A stretch of 45,181 bases of DNA from Gordonia otitidis NBRC 100426 (GTDB lineage: Bacteria > Actinomycetota > Actinomycetes > Mycobacteriales > Mycobacteriaceae): the NCBI RefSeq assembly GCF_000248075.1, contig NZ_BAFB01000008.1, positions 1 to 45,181 on the forward strand, written 5' to 3'. This document shows, in pieces, positions 16,670 through 25,134 of this stretch. The first letter of the stretch is position 1, and each line of letters begins with the position of its first letter. The translations under genes and the position numbers were made by a program. The notes below the pieces were generated by a model, which saw nothing but the letters and a program-made list of their open reading frames with translations, had not been told where the DNA came from and searched no databases.

Positions 16670-19012
16670 ATGACCGGAAGCAGCGGCGAAATACCCGACT
16701 ATGCACGGGGATACGAGGGATTCGGGGGTCGAGTTGGTCGCACCTCGTCGCAATCGACACCCTGGTGGAAGCCCGAACCGAGTGCACCGGCAGGAGCGCC
16801 GAACATCGTCGTCGTACTCATCGACGACATGGGCTATTCCGATATCTCGCCGTTCGGTGCGGAGATCGACACACCCAACATCGCGGCGCTCGCCGACCGT
16901 GGATTCCGGTTGTCGAACTACCACACGACGCCGGTCTGTTCGCCGGCCCGCGCCGCGCTGCTGACCGGACTCAACCCGCACCGCGCGGGCTACGGCAGTG
17001 TGGCGAACTCCGATCCGGGTTATCCCGGCTTGCGTCTCGAACTCGCCGACGACGTGCTCTCGCTGCCGGAGATCCTGCGCGCCAACGGCTACGCGACCTA
17101 CGCCGTCGGTAAGTGGCATCTCGCGCGTGACGCGAACATGAGTCCGGGTCGCACCCGCGACTCGTGGCCGCTGCAGCGCGGGTTCGACTCGTACTACGGC
17201 TCGCTCGAAGGGCTGAACTCGTTCTTCTACCCCAACCAGCTCATCGCCGACAATTCAGTCGTGGACGTCGACGAGTACCCCGATGACTACTACGTCACCG
17301 ACGATCTCACCGAACATGCTGTCGCGCAGATCAAGTCGCTGCGCGCGCACGATGCGGAGAAGCCCTTCTTCCTCTACTTCGCGCATATCGCCATGCACGG
17401 CCCGCACCAGGTCAAGAACTCCGATCTGGAGAAGTATCGCGGACGATATGCCGAGGGATGGGATGTGTTGCGTCAGCGACGATTCGACCGCCAGGTCGCA
17501 GAAGGACTGTTCGACCCGGATACGCCGATCGCCGAGCGCAACACCGAGCCCGGTTACGACGCGCCGCCCTGGGATGAACTCGATGTGTCGGAGCAGCAGC
17601 GGTTCGCGAAGTACCAGGAGGTCTATGCGGCCATGGTCGATTCGGTCGACCAGAGTGTCGGGCGAATCGTCGACACGCTGACCGAACTCGGAGAGCTCGA
17701 CAACACGATCATCGTCTTCACCTCTGACAACGGAGGTACCGCCGAGGGCGGACCGGTCGGAACCCGTTCGTACTTCAGCCAATTCGTGCACGGACCGGTG
17801 CCGTCGGACTGGGAGCGCGACGTTCCGCACGATGAGGAACTCATCGGCAGCGCGGCTCTCGGGGTGCACTATCCGCGCGGCTGGGGCCAGGCGTCGAACA
17901 CGCCATTCCGTTTCTACAAGGGGCAGACATTCGCTGGTGGTGTGCGGGTGCCGTTCGTGCTGTCGTGGCCGCAGGGCCTGCCGCGGGACGCTGCCGACAA
18001 CGGTGTCCGCCGCCAGTATGCGTACGTGACGGATCTGGTGCCGACGCTGCTCGAGTTGGCAGGGGTCGAGGCGCCGAACGAGCGGCACGGCAAGCCGGCA
18101 CAGTCGCGCGACGGCCTCAGTGCTGCAGCGTTTCTGCGCGATCCCGCGGCGAGCTCGGACCACACCGAGCAGTACGCGGAGTTCGGTGGCCACCGCGGGT
18201 ACTACCGGGACGGGTGGAAACTGCTGTCCCTTCACCGGGCACCGGATCGCGTCGACGATCCCGAGTGGGAACTCTACGACGTGACCACCGACCCGGCGGA
18301 GACGCGCGACGTGGCTGCCGAGAATCCCGAACTCGTCGCCGAACTGGCGCGCGCGTGGGACGAGGCCGCCTGGCGCAACACCGTTTTCCCGCTCTACGAT
18401 TCGCCCGCCGATCAGGTACGTCGACGACCAGACGAAGACCGTTACAGCGACCCCGTGCGCATCCTCGCGGGTACACCGACACTCGAGCGGTATCGCTCGA
18501 GCAAACTGATCGCCTACCGAGACTTCGACATCGAGGTCGAACTGCGCGACTGGACTGTCGGCGACGAAGGCGTGCTGGTCGCGCACGGTGATCCGCAGGG
18601 CGGGTACGTGTTGTACGTCGAGGATGGGACGGCGCATTTCGTGTTCAACAGTTATGGCCGCATCGCACGCGCGTCCGGCGAGTTGCCCGCGGGCGTCGAC
18701 ACGATAGTGCTCCGTGCCGTTGCCACACCTCAGGTGCGCTGGGATTTCGTACTAGAGACGTCGGCCGGTGGTCAGGTCGAGGTGATCGCCAAGTTGGACA
18801 ACCAGTTCCAACTCGTGGGAATGGCCCCATGGACGGGCATCTCGGTTGGTCTCGATGCGCGCGGGCCAGTCGACGTCGAGCTGCGGGCGCGGCGGGGAGT
18901 GTTCCGCTTCGGTCCTGCGCTGCGGGCGGTGAACTATCGGCCGGGTGCGGTGCGTGTGCCCGCGGGCATTCGTCGTGAGATCGACGAAAGCGCGGAGTAC
19001 CACGCCGATTGA
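16670..19012 (+). CDS. Type I (formylglycine) arylsulfatase
   Basis: The 780-residue hydrolase cleaves sulfate esters to release sulfate. The catalytic motif CSPAR is at residues 90-94; the cysteine is converted to formylglycine by a formylglycine-generating enzyme. Metal ligands and anion-site motifs are present: LIDDMGYSD (50-58), VGKWHLARD and FTSDNGG. The C-terminal part after about 570 is a beta-rich extension seen in long arylsulfatases of the AtsA group. No signal peptide is evident, so it should act in the cytoplasm on imported esters. AAGGAG (16658-16663) favours the ATG at 16670 over the adjacent GTG at 16667. It is followed by the TauD/AtsK-type gene in the same direction and is divergent from the Dpp-like importer. 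Confidence 0.93.
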   Translation: MTGSSGEIPDYARGYEGFGGRVGRTSSQSTPWWKPEPSAPAGAPNIVVVLIDDMGYSDISPFGAEIDTPNIAALADRGFRLSNYHTTPVCSPARAALLTGLNPHRAGYGSVANSDPGYPGLRLELADDVLSLPEILRANGYATYAVGKWHLARDANMSPGRTRDSWPLQRGFDSYYGSLEGLNSFFYPNQLIADNSVVDVDEYPDDYYVTDDLTEHAVAQIKSLRAHDAEKPFFLYFAHIAMHGPHQVKNSDLEKYRGRYAEGWDVLRQRRFDRQVAEGLFDPDTPIAERNTEPGYDAPPWDELDVSEQQRFAKYQEVYAAMVDSVDQSVGRIVDTLTELGELDNTIIVFTSDNGGTAEGGPVGTRSYFSQFVHGPVPSDWERDVPHDEELIGSAALGVHYPRGWGQASNTPFRFYKGQTFAGGVRVPFVLSWPQGLPRDAADNGVRRQYAYVTDLVPTLLELAGVEAPNERHGKPAQSRDGLSAAAFLRDPAASSDHTEQYAEFGGHRGYYRDGWKLLSLHRAPDRVDDPEWELYDVTTDPAETRDVAAENPELVAELARAWDEAAWRNTVFPLYDSPADQVRRRPDEDRYSDPVRILAGTPTLERYRSSKLIAYRDFDIEVELRDWTVGDEGVLVAHGDPQGGYVLYVEDGTAHFVFNSYGRIARASGELPAGVDTIVLRAVATPQVRWDFVLETSAGGQVEVIAKLDNQFQLVGMAPWTGISVGLDARGPVDVELRARRGVFRFGPALRAVNYRPGAVRVPAGIRREIDESAEYHAD

Positions 19013-19065
19013 TCGGCGCAAGGTTGTGATCGTCGTGAGCGTGAAGCTTCTCGCACGCGCCGATC
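19011..19065. repeat. Inverted repeat between the sulfatase and dioxygenase genes
   Basis: GATCGGCGC (19011-19019) and GCGCCGATC (19057-19065) are perfect 9-bp arms around a 37-base loop that contains the palindrome GAAGCTTC. The left arm overlaps the sulfatase stop codon. It may be an RNA hairpin that reduces read-through into the next gene or stabilises the mRNA end, or a binding site. Function is unknown. Confidence 0.45.
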
Positions 19066-19108
19066 GATGAGGAAATCGAAAGACGACATCAGCTCAAGGA
19101 GTGCAATA

Positions 19109-20092
19109 GTGACACTGACACAGATCGACGAACGTAACGACAGCGAGACTGCGGCACAACAGATCTACGACGCCGGATCGATCACCGTGACCAAGCTCGG
19201 CGAGAACATCGGTGCGAAGATCGACGGCGTTCGGCTCGGCGGCGACCTCGCCGACGAGCAGATCGAGGCCATCCGCACTGCTCTCGCGGTCAACAAGGTG
19301 GTCGCGTTCACCGGACAGGACCACCTCGACGACGAGACGCAGTACGCATTCGCCTCACTGCTCGGTGAGCCCACTGCGCCGCACCCCACCGTGACATCGC
19401 GTGGCGACCAACTGTTGACCATCGAAGGTGCGGCAAATAGTTGGCATTCGGACGTGACGTTCGTCGATCGCATCCCCAAGGCGTCGTTGCTGCGGCCGAT
19501 CGTGCTCCCGACGTACGGCGGAGCCACCACCTGGGCGTCGACCGTCGCCGCCTACCAGCAGTTGCCCAAGCCGCTGCGTTCGCTGGTCGACGATCTGTGG
19601 GCGACACACTCCAACCTGTACGACTATGTGGGACAGAAGGAACCGTCGGGCGGCGTCGACGTCGCGCAGAAGGCCGAGCACTACGCGGAGTTCACCAGCT
19701 CCGAGTACGAGACCCTGCATCCCGTGGTCCGTGTGCACCCGGAGACCGGTGAGCGCAGCCTGCTGCTCGGACACTTCGCCAAGGAGTTCCGCGGCCTGAA
19801 AGCGTCGGAGTTCGCGAATCTGTACCAGCTGCTGCAGGCTCGGATCACCAAGCTGGAGAACACCTTCCGCTGGAACTGGAGTTACGGCGACCTGGTGATC
19901 TGGGACAATCGTGCCACCCAGCACTACGGTATCGCCGATTTCGGCAACCAGAAGCGTCAGCTGCATCGGATCACGCTTGCGGGCGACATCCCCGTCGACA
20001 TCAACGGTCACCAGAGTCAGGTACTCAAAGGCGATGCGTCGCACTACTCCTCGGTGGAGGATTCGAAGCGACTGCGCGCCTTCGCTGCTTGA
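19109..20092 (+). CDS. TauD/AtsK-type alpha-ketoglutarate-dependent dioxygenase
   Basis: The 327-residue Fe(II)/2-oxoglutarate oxygenase should oxidise a sulfonate or alkyl sulfate, so that the unstable product releases sulfite or sulfate. The iron triad is visible as H113-x-D115 (WHSDVTF) and H272 (ATQHYGIADFG), and the cosubstrate arginine is probably R287 (QLHRITLAG). The length and the WDNRATQHYGIADF run are those of the AtsK/TauD group. The GTG at 19109 has AAGGAG at 19096-19101 with a seven-base gap; an upstream in-frame ATG at 19067 lacks this. The neighbouring sulfatase favours sulfate esters over taurine, but sequence alone does not settle the substrate. Confidence 0.9.
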   Translation: MTLTQIDERNDSETAAQQIYDAGSITVTKLGENIGAKIDGVRLGGDLADEQIEAIRTALAVNKVVAFTGQDHLDDETQYAFASLLGEPTAPHPTVTSRGDQLLTIEGAANSWHSDVTFVDRIPKASLLRPIVLPTYGGATTWASTVAAYQQLPKPLRSLVDDLWATHSNLYDYVGQKEPSGGVDVAQKAEHYAEFTSSEYETLHPVVRVHPETGERSLLLGHFAKEFRGLKASEFANLYQLLQARITKLENTFRWNWSYGDLVIWDNRATQHYGIADFGNQKRQLHRITLAGDIPVDINGHQSQVLKGDASHYSSVEDSKRLRAFAA

Positions 20093-20238
20093 TCCGCCTG
20101 CCGGACACCGTCCGGAGAGCGCGAGATGCGGTCGGACCATGGACTGGGTCCGGCCGCATCGTGCGTCCACGGATCGCGTCGCCGGGTCTGTGGATGACGT
20201 GGGTGGCGTGACGGACTTGTCGCACTAAACTCCTCCGC

Positions 20239-20664
20239 ATGTCGATGAGCGCGAAGTTCGGAGTCTGTTGTGGTGCCCTCGCGGTGCTGGCCCTTGCGGG
20301 CTGCTCGTCGTCGGGCCAGCCTGTGGCCGAGGGGGATTCCGGCGGCGCGTCGAATTCTGTTCCAGCGGCACCCGAGAGTACGGCGGCCGTGCAGCCTACC
20401 GGCCCCGCGGTCGGGACCGCGACGATGAAGGTCCTGGGGGGCTCGGCCCCTGTCACCATCCGTTACCGGATCAACGGCGGACCGGAAACCACCGAGACCT
20501 CGGTGACCCTGCCGTGGAGCAAGGACTACCCCGTCTACAACGAGGTGTCGTCGAGCGTCAGTGTCACCGGCGGCGAGGTCACCTGCACGATCATGATGGG
20601 CAGCAACCTCGTGTCCTACAAGACCGAGACGAATCCGACCTGCGAGTTCGCGTACTACGGGTGA
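20239..20664 (+). CDS. MmpS-like lipoprotein
   Basis: The 141-residue exported lipoprotein has a signal peptide and lipobox LAGC with Cys22, a Ser/Pro/Ala-rich linker, then a small beta domain. VTIRYRINGGPETTETSVTLPWSKDYP, SVSVTGGEVTCTI and the late Cys fit the MmpS/periplasmic accessory pattern, including the LPWSK motif and a likely disulfide. MmpS proteins normally pair with MmpL transporters, but none is nearby, so this may be an orphan. TAAACT seven bases before the ATG and the lack of a Shine-Dalgarno suggest a leaderless mRNA. A GC-rich hairpin follows. Confidence 0.7.
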   Translation: MSMSAKFGVCCGALAVLALAGCSSSGQPVAEGDSGGASNSVPAAPESTAAVQPTGPAVGTATMKVLGGSAPVTIRYRINGGPETTETSVTLPWSKDYPVYNEVSSSVSVTGGEVTCTIMMGSNLVSYKTETNPTCEFAYYG

Positions 20665-20667
20665 GAT

Positions 20668-20689
20668 GGCGGGGGAACAAACCCCCGCC
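20668..20689. terminator. Hairpin between the MmpS-like gene and tRNA-Thr
   Basis: GGCGGGGG (20668-20675) pairs perfectly with CCCCCGCC (20682-20689) around the loop AACAAA. It lies between the convergent lipoprotein and tRNA genes and can terminate either transcript. Confidence 0.65.
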
Positions 20690-20695
20690 CTGCGG

Positions 20696-20768
20696 AGCCG
20701 CCTAGGAGAATCGAACTCCTGACCTATTCATTACGAGTGAATCGCTCTACCGACTGAGCTAAGGCGGC
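20696..20768 (-). tRNA. tRNA-Thr (anticodon CGT)
   Basis: The 73-nt cloverleaf reads from 20768 leftward. The acceptor stem is GCCGCCT paired with AGGCGGC, the D arm GCTC/GAGC, the anticodon stem ATTCA/TGAAT with loop CTCGTAA, and the T arm AGGAG-TTCGATT-CTCCT. The anticodon is CGT, decoding the threonine codon ACG. The discriminator base is T and CCA is not encoded. Confidence 0.95.
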
Positions 20769-20855
20769 GTGCTGCGCGAGGCAGCGCTCACGAGTGTAGC
20801 GAGCGAGCTCGGAGGAACCAAAACCGGGCGTCGTCGATGTCTCGGAGTCTGTACC

Positions 20856-21680
20856 TCAGAACGGGAAGTCCCGGCCACACGGAACTGCGACGGGTGAGCT
20901 CGGATCGAGCGCGTTCTGCACCAGCGCGGCCACCGTCGGCGAGTAGATCATGCCGAGGTGTCCGACCTCCGACGCGGGGCACACATCCTGTACGACGGTG
21001 TTGGTCACGTTGGATGCGGGCTCCATCAGCGCGTTGTGCAGGGGGAACACGACTTCGTCGTGGGTCGTGGCCAGGTTGACGTAGCGGATGTTCGGGTGGT
21101 TGGGCCCGTTGTCGCCTTCGCCCGGAGGTGGTGGTGTTCCACCGAACGAGTAGCCGCGGTTGGCTCCTGACACGTTGACCATGGTGCCGATCTGCTCGGC
21201 TCTTCCGGGCAACTGGGTGACCGATTGTGCGACTGCCGCACCCTGGGAATGGCCGACCAGGTCGACGGTTGTCGCGCCGGTCGTCTTCCTCACCTGGTCG
21301 ATGAAGTCGGCCAACTGTTGGGTCGACGTCACCCTCGGGCCGAGTCCGCCGACCGATCCGCTGCCGGGCACCTGACCAAAGGTGAACGTGTAAACACAGA
21401 AACCGGCGTTGGCCAGGGTCGGCGCGAGAAACGACCACGCCGACGCCTGATTCGACGCGGTGCCGTGCACCAGGATGACCGGATCACGGGCGTAGCGATC
21501 CTCACAGCCGGGCCGATTCGCCCCGGCGGGGGCGGCATCGGCGGGGCCGGTCAGCCCATCACGTTGCGCGGCCACCACATCTGTGGTGACCGGATAGGCG
21601 GCGACAGCCGCACCGGCGCCGAACGTCATCCCCAAGAGAGTTGCCGAGAGCACCAGCGCCGCGCGTACGCGTCTGCGCAT
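20856..21680 (-). CDS. Secreted triacylglycerol lipase/esterase, alpha/beta hydrolase
   Basis: The 274-residue product has an N-terminal signal peptide (MRRRVRAALVLSATLLGMTF, likely cleaved after AVA-A) and the EstA/LipA-type lipase fold. The oxyanion-side motif is VILVHGT (68-74), the nucleophile elbow GHSQG (S145), the acid probably D in TTHDEVVFP, and the histidine in EVGHLGM. Two or more cysteines could form disulfides in the secreted form. It hydrolyses lipid or ester substrates outside the cell. The ATG at 21680 is chosen because it places the basic n-region at the N-terminus; the frame is open further upstream. It is a single gene, divergent from the pterin dehydratase fusion. Confidence 0.87.
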   Translation of the reverse strand: MRRRVRAALVLSATLLGMTFGAGAAVAAYPVTTDVVAAQRDGLTGPADAAPAGANRPGCEDRYARDPVILVHGTASNQASAWSFLAPTLANAGFCVYTFTFGQVPGSGSVGGLGPRVTSTQQLADFIDQVRKTTGATTVDLVGHSQGAAVAQSVTQLPGRAEQIGTMVNVSGANRGYSFGGTPPPPGEGDNGPNHPNIRYVNLATTHDEVVFPLHNALMEPASNVTNTVVQDVCPASEVGHLGMIYSPTVAALVQNALDPSSPVAVPCGRDFPF

Positions 21681-21811
21681 GCGTCGATCTTCCCAGAACC
21701 GGGCACCACGCGAAAGATGACGAGACAATTGCATGAACACCTGACAACCGGTTCGTCTCGATCGGGCACAAAGCATGAGCCAGGAGCGGTGATCGGCCGT
21801 ACCGTCGGCGT

Positions 21812-22513
21812 ATGGCACCCTCTCCGCGAAAGCCCGTCACCGCAGCAGACGCCACCGCCCGACTCTCCGATCCCTGGCGGGTCATCGGCAACAGCGTCCG
21901 AGCCGGGTACGACACCGGATCGATGGCGCGCGGCGTGCGTTTTCTGCATCGGATAGCACAGGAAGCCGAGATTGCCGACCATCATCCCGACATCGATCTC
22001 CGTTACGGCACAATCCATCTCACCATCGCGACGCACAGTAGCCATCGCATCACCGAAGCCGACGTCGCGCTGGCGAACCTCATCGCACAGATCGCGCGTG
22101 AACTCGAACTCGAACCGCTCTCCCTGCCTGAAGCGCGCTTCGACGTCGCCATCGATGCCCTCGACATCGACAGCATCCGACCCTTCTGGATCGCCGTGCT
22201 CGGCTACACGGAGCTCGACGGCGAGGCGCGCGAGTTCGAAGCCGCGGATCTCGTCGACCCGGCGGGCCGCCTGCCGGCGGTCTGGTTCCAGCAGATGGAC
22301 ACCGAGCGGCCACAGCGCAACCGCATTCACATCGATCTATGGGTTCCGCACGACGAGGTCGACGCACGCCTGAAGGCCGCGCAGGACGCGGGCGGCACCC
22401 TGGTCAGCGACGAGTTCGCCCCTTCGTGGTGGGTGCTCGCCGACGCGGAGGGCAACGAGGTGTGCTTGTGCACCTGGCAGGAGCGTGCGGAGAAGGAATT
22501 CGTCGGCGCCTGA
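21812..22513 (+). CDS. Pterin-4a-carbinolamine dehydratase-like domain fused to a VOC domain
   Basis: The 233-residue protein has two domains. Residues 1-95 match pterin-4a-carbinolamine dehydratase (DCoH/PCD): VRFLHRIAQEAEIADHHPDI, then YGTIHLTIATHSSHRITEADVALA, containing the catalytic HHP and a later TH. Residues 105-233 match a vicinal-oxygen-chelate/glyoxalase-like domain: FDVAIDALDIDSIRPFWIAVLGY and NRIHIDLWVPHDEVDARLKAAQDAGG. The PCD domain dehydrates 4a-hydroxytetrahydropterin in pterin recycling, but no pterin-dependent hydroxylase is nearby. TACCGT lies six bases before the ATG without a Shine-Dalgarno, suggesting a leaderless start. Confidence 0.8.
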   Translation: MAPSPRKPVTAADATARLSDPWRVIGNSVRAGYDTGSMARGVRFLHRIAQEAEIADHHPDIDLRYGTIHLTIATHSSHRITEADVALANLIAQIARELELEPLSLPEARFDVAIDALDIDSIRPFWIAVLGYTELDGEAREFEAADLVDPAGRLPAVWFQQMDTERPQRNRIHIDLWVPHDEVDARLKAAQDAGGTLVSDEFAPSWWVLADAEGNEVCLCTWQERAEKEFVGA

Positions 22514-22648
22514 CCACCGGAGACCGGAGGCGAAGGTTTGGGCTGAAACGACTGAAAACGGGCGAGGCCTTATTGCCGCGCGGTCGGCTCCCGCTCGGCG
22601 ACGCCGCCGATCTCGTCACAAAGATTCGACTCGCTAAGCAAACCGGTG

Positions 22649-22659
22649 TACAACTTGTA
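22649..22659. promoter_or_regulatory. Palindrome next to the gntR start codon
   Basis: TACAA-C-TTGTA is an 11-bp perfect palindrome ending three bases before the ATG at 22663. FadR/FCD-type GntR regulators bind short sites with TNGT/ACNA-like arms, so autoregulation is plausible. No Shine-Dalgarno fits in this space. Confidence 0.4.
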
Positions 22660-22662
22660 TCT

Positions 22663-23367
22663 ATGTTGGATCTGAGTGCTGCGTCCGCGGCCGATCGGGT
22701 ATACGGCGAGGTCAAGGAACTGATCCTGACCAACGCCATTGCCGGGGGCGAGCTCATCAGCGAGGGCGAGGTGGCCCAGCGCTGCGAGGTCAGCCGCACC
22801 CCGGTCCGTGAGGCGTTCCTGCGGCTGCAGGCCGAAGGCTGGATGAGGCTCTATCCCAAACGAGGCGCCCTGGTCCTCCCGGTCACCGACACCGAGGCCC
22901 GCGACGTCGTCGACGCGCGGATCCTCATCGAAACCCACGCGGTTCGCACAGTGGTGGCCAGCGGAAGGGTGACCGGAGAGTTGATCGCGAACCTCCGCCG
23001 GAATGTGGCCCTGCACGCGAAAGTGGACGCCGACGACATCGCGACCTTCGCCCGGCTCGACGCCGAGTTCCATCAGTTCATCGTCTCGGCAGGACACAAC
23101 GGCGTGCTCGCCGACTTCTACCTCGGTCTCGCCGAACGCCAGCGGCGGATGACGACTGCCAGTGTGCATCGCGAGCCGACGGTCACCCCGCGGATCATCG
23201 CCGAGCACACCGCGCTCGCCGACTCGATCGAACGCTGCGACGCCGACGAGTTTGCGACGTTGCTCGTGGATCACGTCGCGGGCGTGCACCGGATCGACGA
23301 CGTCCACGCCGTACACGTTCAGGCCGGCACAGCTTCGATGACTTCAGCTCTGGAAGGACAACAGTGA
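22663..23367 (+). CDS. GntR-family regulator, FCD (FadR) subfamily
   Basis: The 234-residue regulator has a GntR winged helix-turn-helix in residues 8-75, with EGEVAQRCEVSRTPVREAFLRLQAEGW (35-60) as the classic recognition helix. A helical FCD effector domain follows, whose metal/ligand histidines are seen in the FHQFIVSAGHNG and EHTALADSIERCD regions. Such proteins usually repress transport or catabolic genes for organic acids. The stop overlaps the GTG start of the MFS transporter, so the two form an operon. The ATG at 22663 is used because the open frame upstream is antisense-like and has no homology. A palindrome sits just before the start. Confidence 0.87.
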   Translation: MLDLSAASAADRVYGEVKELILTNAIAGGELISEGEVAQRCEVSRTPVREAFLRLQAEGWMRLYPKRGALVLPVTDTEARDVVDARILIETHAVRTVVASGRVTGELIANLRRNVALHAKVDADDIATFARLDAEFHQFIVSAGHNGVLADFYLGLAERQRRMTTASVHREPTVTPRIIAEHTALADSIERCDADEFATLLVDHVAGVHRIDDVHAVHVQAGTASMTSALEGQQ

Positions 23368-24629
23368 CGACCACCGCAGCAAACGCACCATCCACAGCAG
23401 CCGGCTCGACGGTCCGTCGTACCGCGTGGATCGCCGTGGCACTCGCGGTGTTCGCGTCCGCCTGGGGTGGAAACGAATTCACCCCGCTGCTCGTGATGTA
23501 CCGCGAGACCGGCAATTTCGGTGCCGTCGCGGTCGACGCGCTGCTGTTCCTCTACGTGGTGGGCATCGTGCCGTCGTTGCTGATCGGAGGTCCGCTCTCG
23601 GATCGGATCGGACGTCGCCCACTCATGCTTCCCGCGCCGGTCTTCGCGGCGGTGGGGTCGTTGCTCCTGGCTTTGGGTGCGAATTCCATAGTGCTGCTGT
23701 CCATCGGTCGGGTGTTCAGCGGTATCGCGCTCGGTCTGTCGATGGCGGTCGGCGGTAGCTGGATCACCGAGTTGTCCGTCCGTGGCGGTGACACTGCGGC
23801 ATCCGGTGCGCGCCGCGCCGCGATGAGCTTGACGGCCGGGTTCGGGATCGGCGCAGGTGTGGCCGGTGTGCTTGCGCAGTGGGCTCCGTGGCCGCATGTT
23901 CTGGCCTATGTCGTGAACATCTCGCTGGCAGCCTTCGCGATGGTTCTGCTTCTGCTCCGTGCACCCGAAACGCGTTCGGCCAGTGCTACTCCCGGGCGTC
24001 TTGTCGACGATCTGAAGATACCGTCGGCGGGCCATCGTCGGTTCCTGTTCGTGGTGTTGCCGGTCGCGCCGTGGGTGTTCGGTGCGTGTGCGTCTGCGTA
24101 CGCGATCATCCCCGCATTGATGTCTGCACGGACCGCGGGTGCGCCGATCGCGTTTGCGGCATTGTGCTGTGTGCTCGGGCTGGCCGCCGGCTTCGGTATC
24201 CAATCACTCGGCCGTCGGATCGACAATCCCGACGGGGTGCGCGGGGTCGTGACAGCTCTGACGGTGCTCGCCGTCGGCATGGCACTAGCCGCGGTCGCCG
24301 CGCACATGTTGACGATCTGGATGTCGCTGATAGCGGCCACCGTTCTCGGCTGCGGCTACGGCATGGCGATGATCTCGGGACTGCTCGAGGTCCAGCGCAT
24401 CGCCGCGCAGACCAGCGCGAATACGGGCCGCAATGACCTCGCCGGTCTGACGGCGGTGTTCTACAGCGTCACCTACCTGGGGTTTGCTATTCCTGCGGTG
24501 CTCGCGGTGATCACGGAGTTCTGGCACGCCGTCACCTATACCCACATGTTCATCTTCGGAATCGTCGCGGCGCTGCTCTGTCTCGCCGTTGCGATGTACG
24601 GACATCGGAGGCACACCGCAGCTGTGTGA
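23364..24629 (+). CDS. MFS transporter
   Basis: The 421-residue inner-membrane transporter of the major facilitator superfamily has about 12 hydrophobic helices. Motif A is seen as GGPLSDRIGRRP at 75-86 and helix 4 as IGRVFSGIALGLSMAVGGSW. It should exchange a small organic molecule with protons; direction and substrate are not evident. Translation starts at a GTG that overlaps the GntR stop (GTGA), after GGAAGGA at 23352-23357. The coupling to GntR implies that the transported compound or a derivative is the effector. The gene converges on the MarR gene. Confidence 0.87.
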   Translation: MTTTAANAPSTAAGSTVRRTAWIAVALAVFASAWGGNEFTPLLVMYRETGNFGAVAVDALLFLYVVGIVPSLLIGGPLSDRIGRRPLMLPAPVFAAVGSLLLALGANSIVLLSIGRVFSGIALGLSMAVGGSWITELSVRGGDTAASGARRAAMSLTAGFGIGAGVAGVLAQWAPWPHVLAYVVNISLAAFAMVLLLLRAPETRSASATPGRLVDDLKIPSAGHRRFLFVVLPVAPWVFGACASAYAIIPALMSARTAGAPIAFAALCCVLGLAAGFGIQSLGRRIDNPDGVRGVVTALTVLAVGMALAAVAAHMLTIWMSLIAATVLGCGYGMAMISGLLEVQRIAAQTSANTGRNDLAGLTAVFYSVTYLGFAIPAVLAVITEFWHAVTYTHMFIFGIVAALLCLAVAMYGHRRHTAAV

Positions 24630-24663
24630 GGGCGCCGGTTCACCAGTCAGGTGCTTTGCAGCG

Positions 24664-25134
24664 TCACTCGTTCGGTGGGCGTCGGGAGAACATGTCGTGT
24701 AGCAGTTGCAGTTCCGACGTCGATGCCCGAGTGAGGACGTCCGGGGCCGGATCGTCCACCGACCAGACCTCTTGTAACACCGATCTTCCGGCGTCGGTGA
24801 TACACACCTGCTTTCGTCGACGATCCGTTGACGACGCTTCGCGCACAACATATCCCGCGGCTTCGAGGTCGGACACCGCTACCGAGGCGGCAGGGGCGTC
24901 GATCGTCGCGGCCTGGGCGATCTCGGTGATCGTCAGCGGACCGTTGCGTAGTCGCTTCAACACGCGAATCCTGCTAAACGGCAGCCCGGTTGCGGCGACG
25001 ACGGCGCGTCGCCAGGCGTCGCGGGAATCCGTGACGAACGACGTCAGTTCGCGCCAGACCTGAGTGACGAGCTCGTCGTGGCTCGTCGATTCGGCTGCTG
25101 TCAGGCGGTCGGCTGGGTCGTCTCGATCAGGCAT
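24664..25134 (-). CDS. MarR-family regulator
   Basis: The 156-residue protein has a MarR winged helix-turn-helix: FSRIRVLKRLRNGPLTITEIAQAATIDAPAASVAVSDLEAAGYVVRE, then the wing SSTDRRRKQVCITDAGR. MarR proteins are dimeric repressors released by phenolic or toxic ligands. Its ATG lies eight bases inside the end of the exporter gene, so both are made from one transcript. The exporter promoter contains an inverted repeat typical of MarR sites, which suggests that the protein represses its own operon. Confidence 0.88.
   Translation of the reverse strand: MPDRDDPADRLTAAESTSHDELVTQVWRELTSFVTDSRDAWRRAVVAATGLPFSRIRVLKRLRNGPLTITEIAQAATIDAPAASVAVSDLEAAGYVVREASSTDRRRKQVCITDAGRSVLQEVWSVDDPAPDVLTRASTSELQLLHDMFSRRPPNE

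Noticed and set aside
20696..20768. tRNA-Thr as an attachment site of an integrated element
   Set aside because: No integrase, no repeated tRNA 3' end and no phage or conjugative genes are seen nearby.
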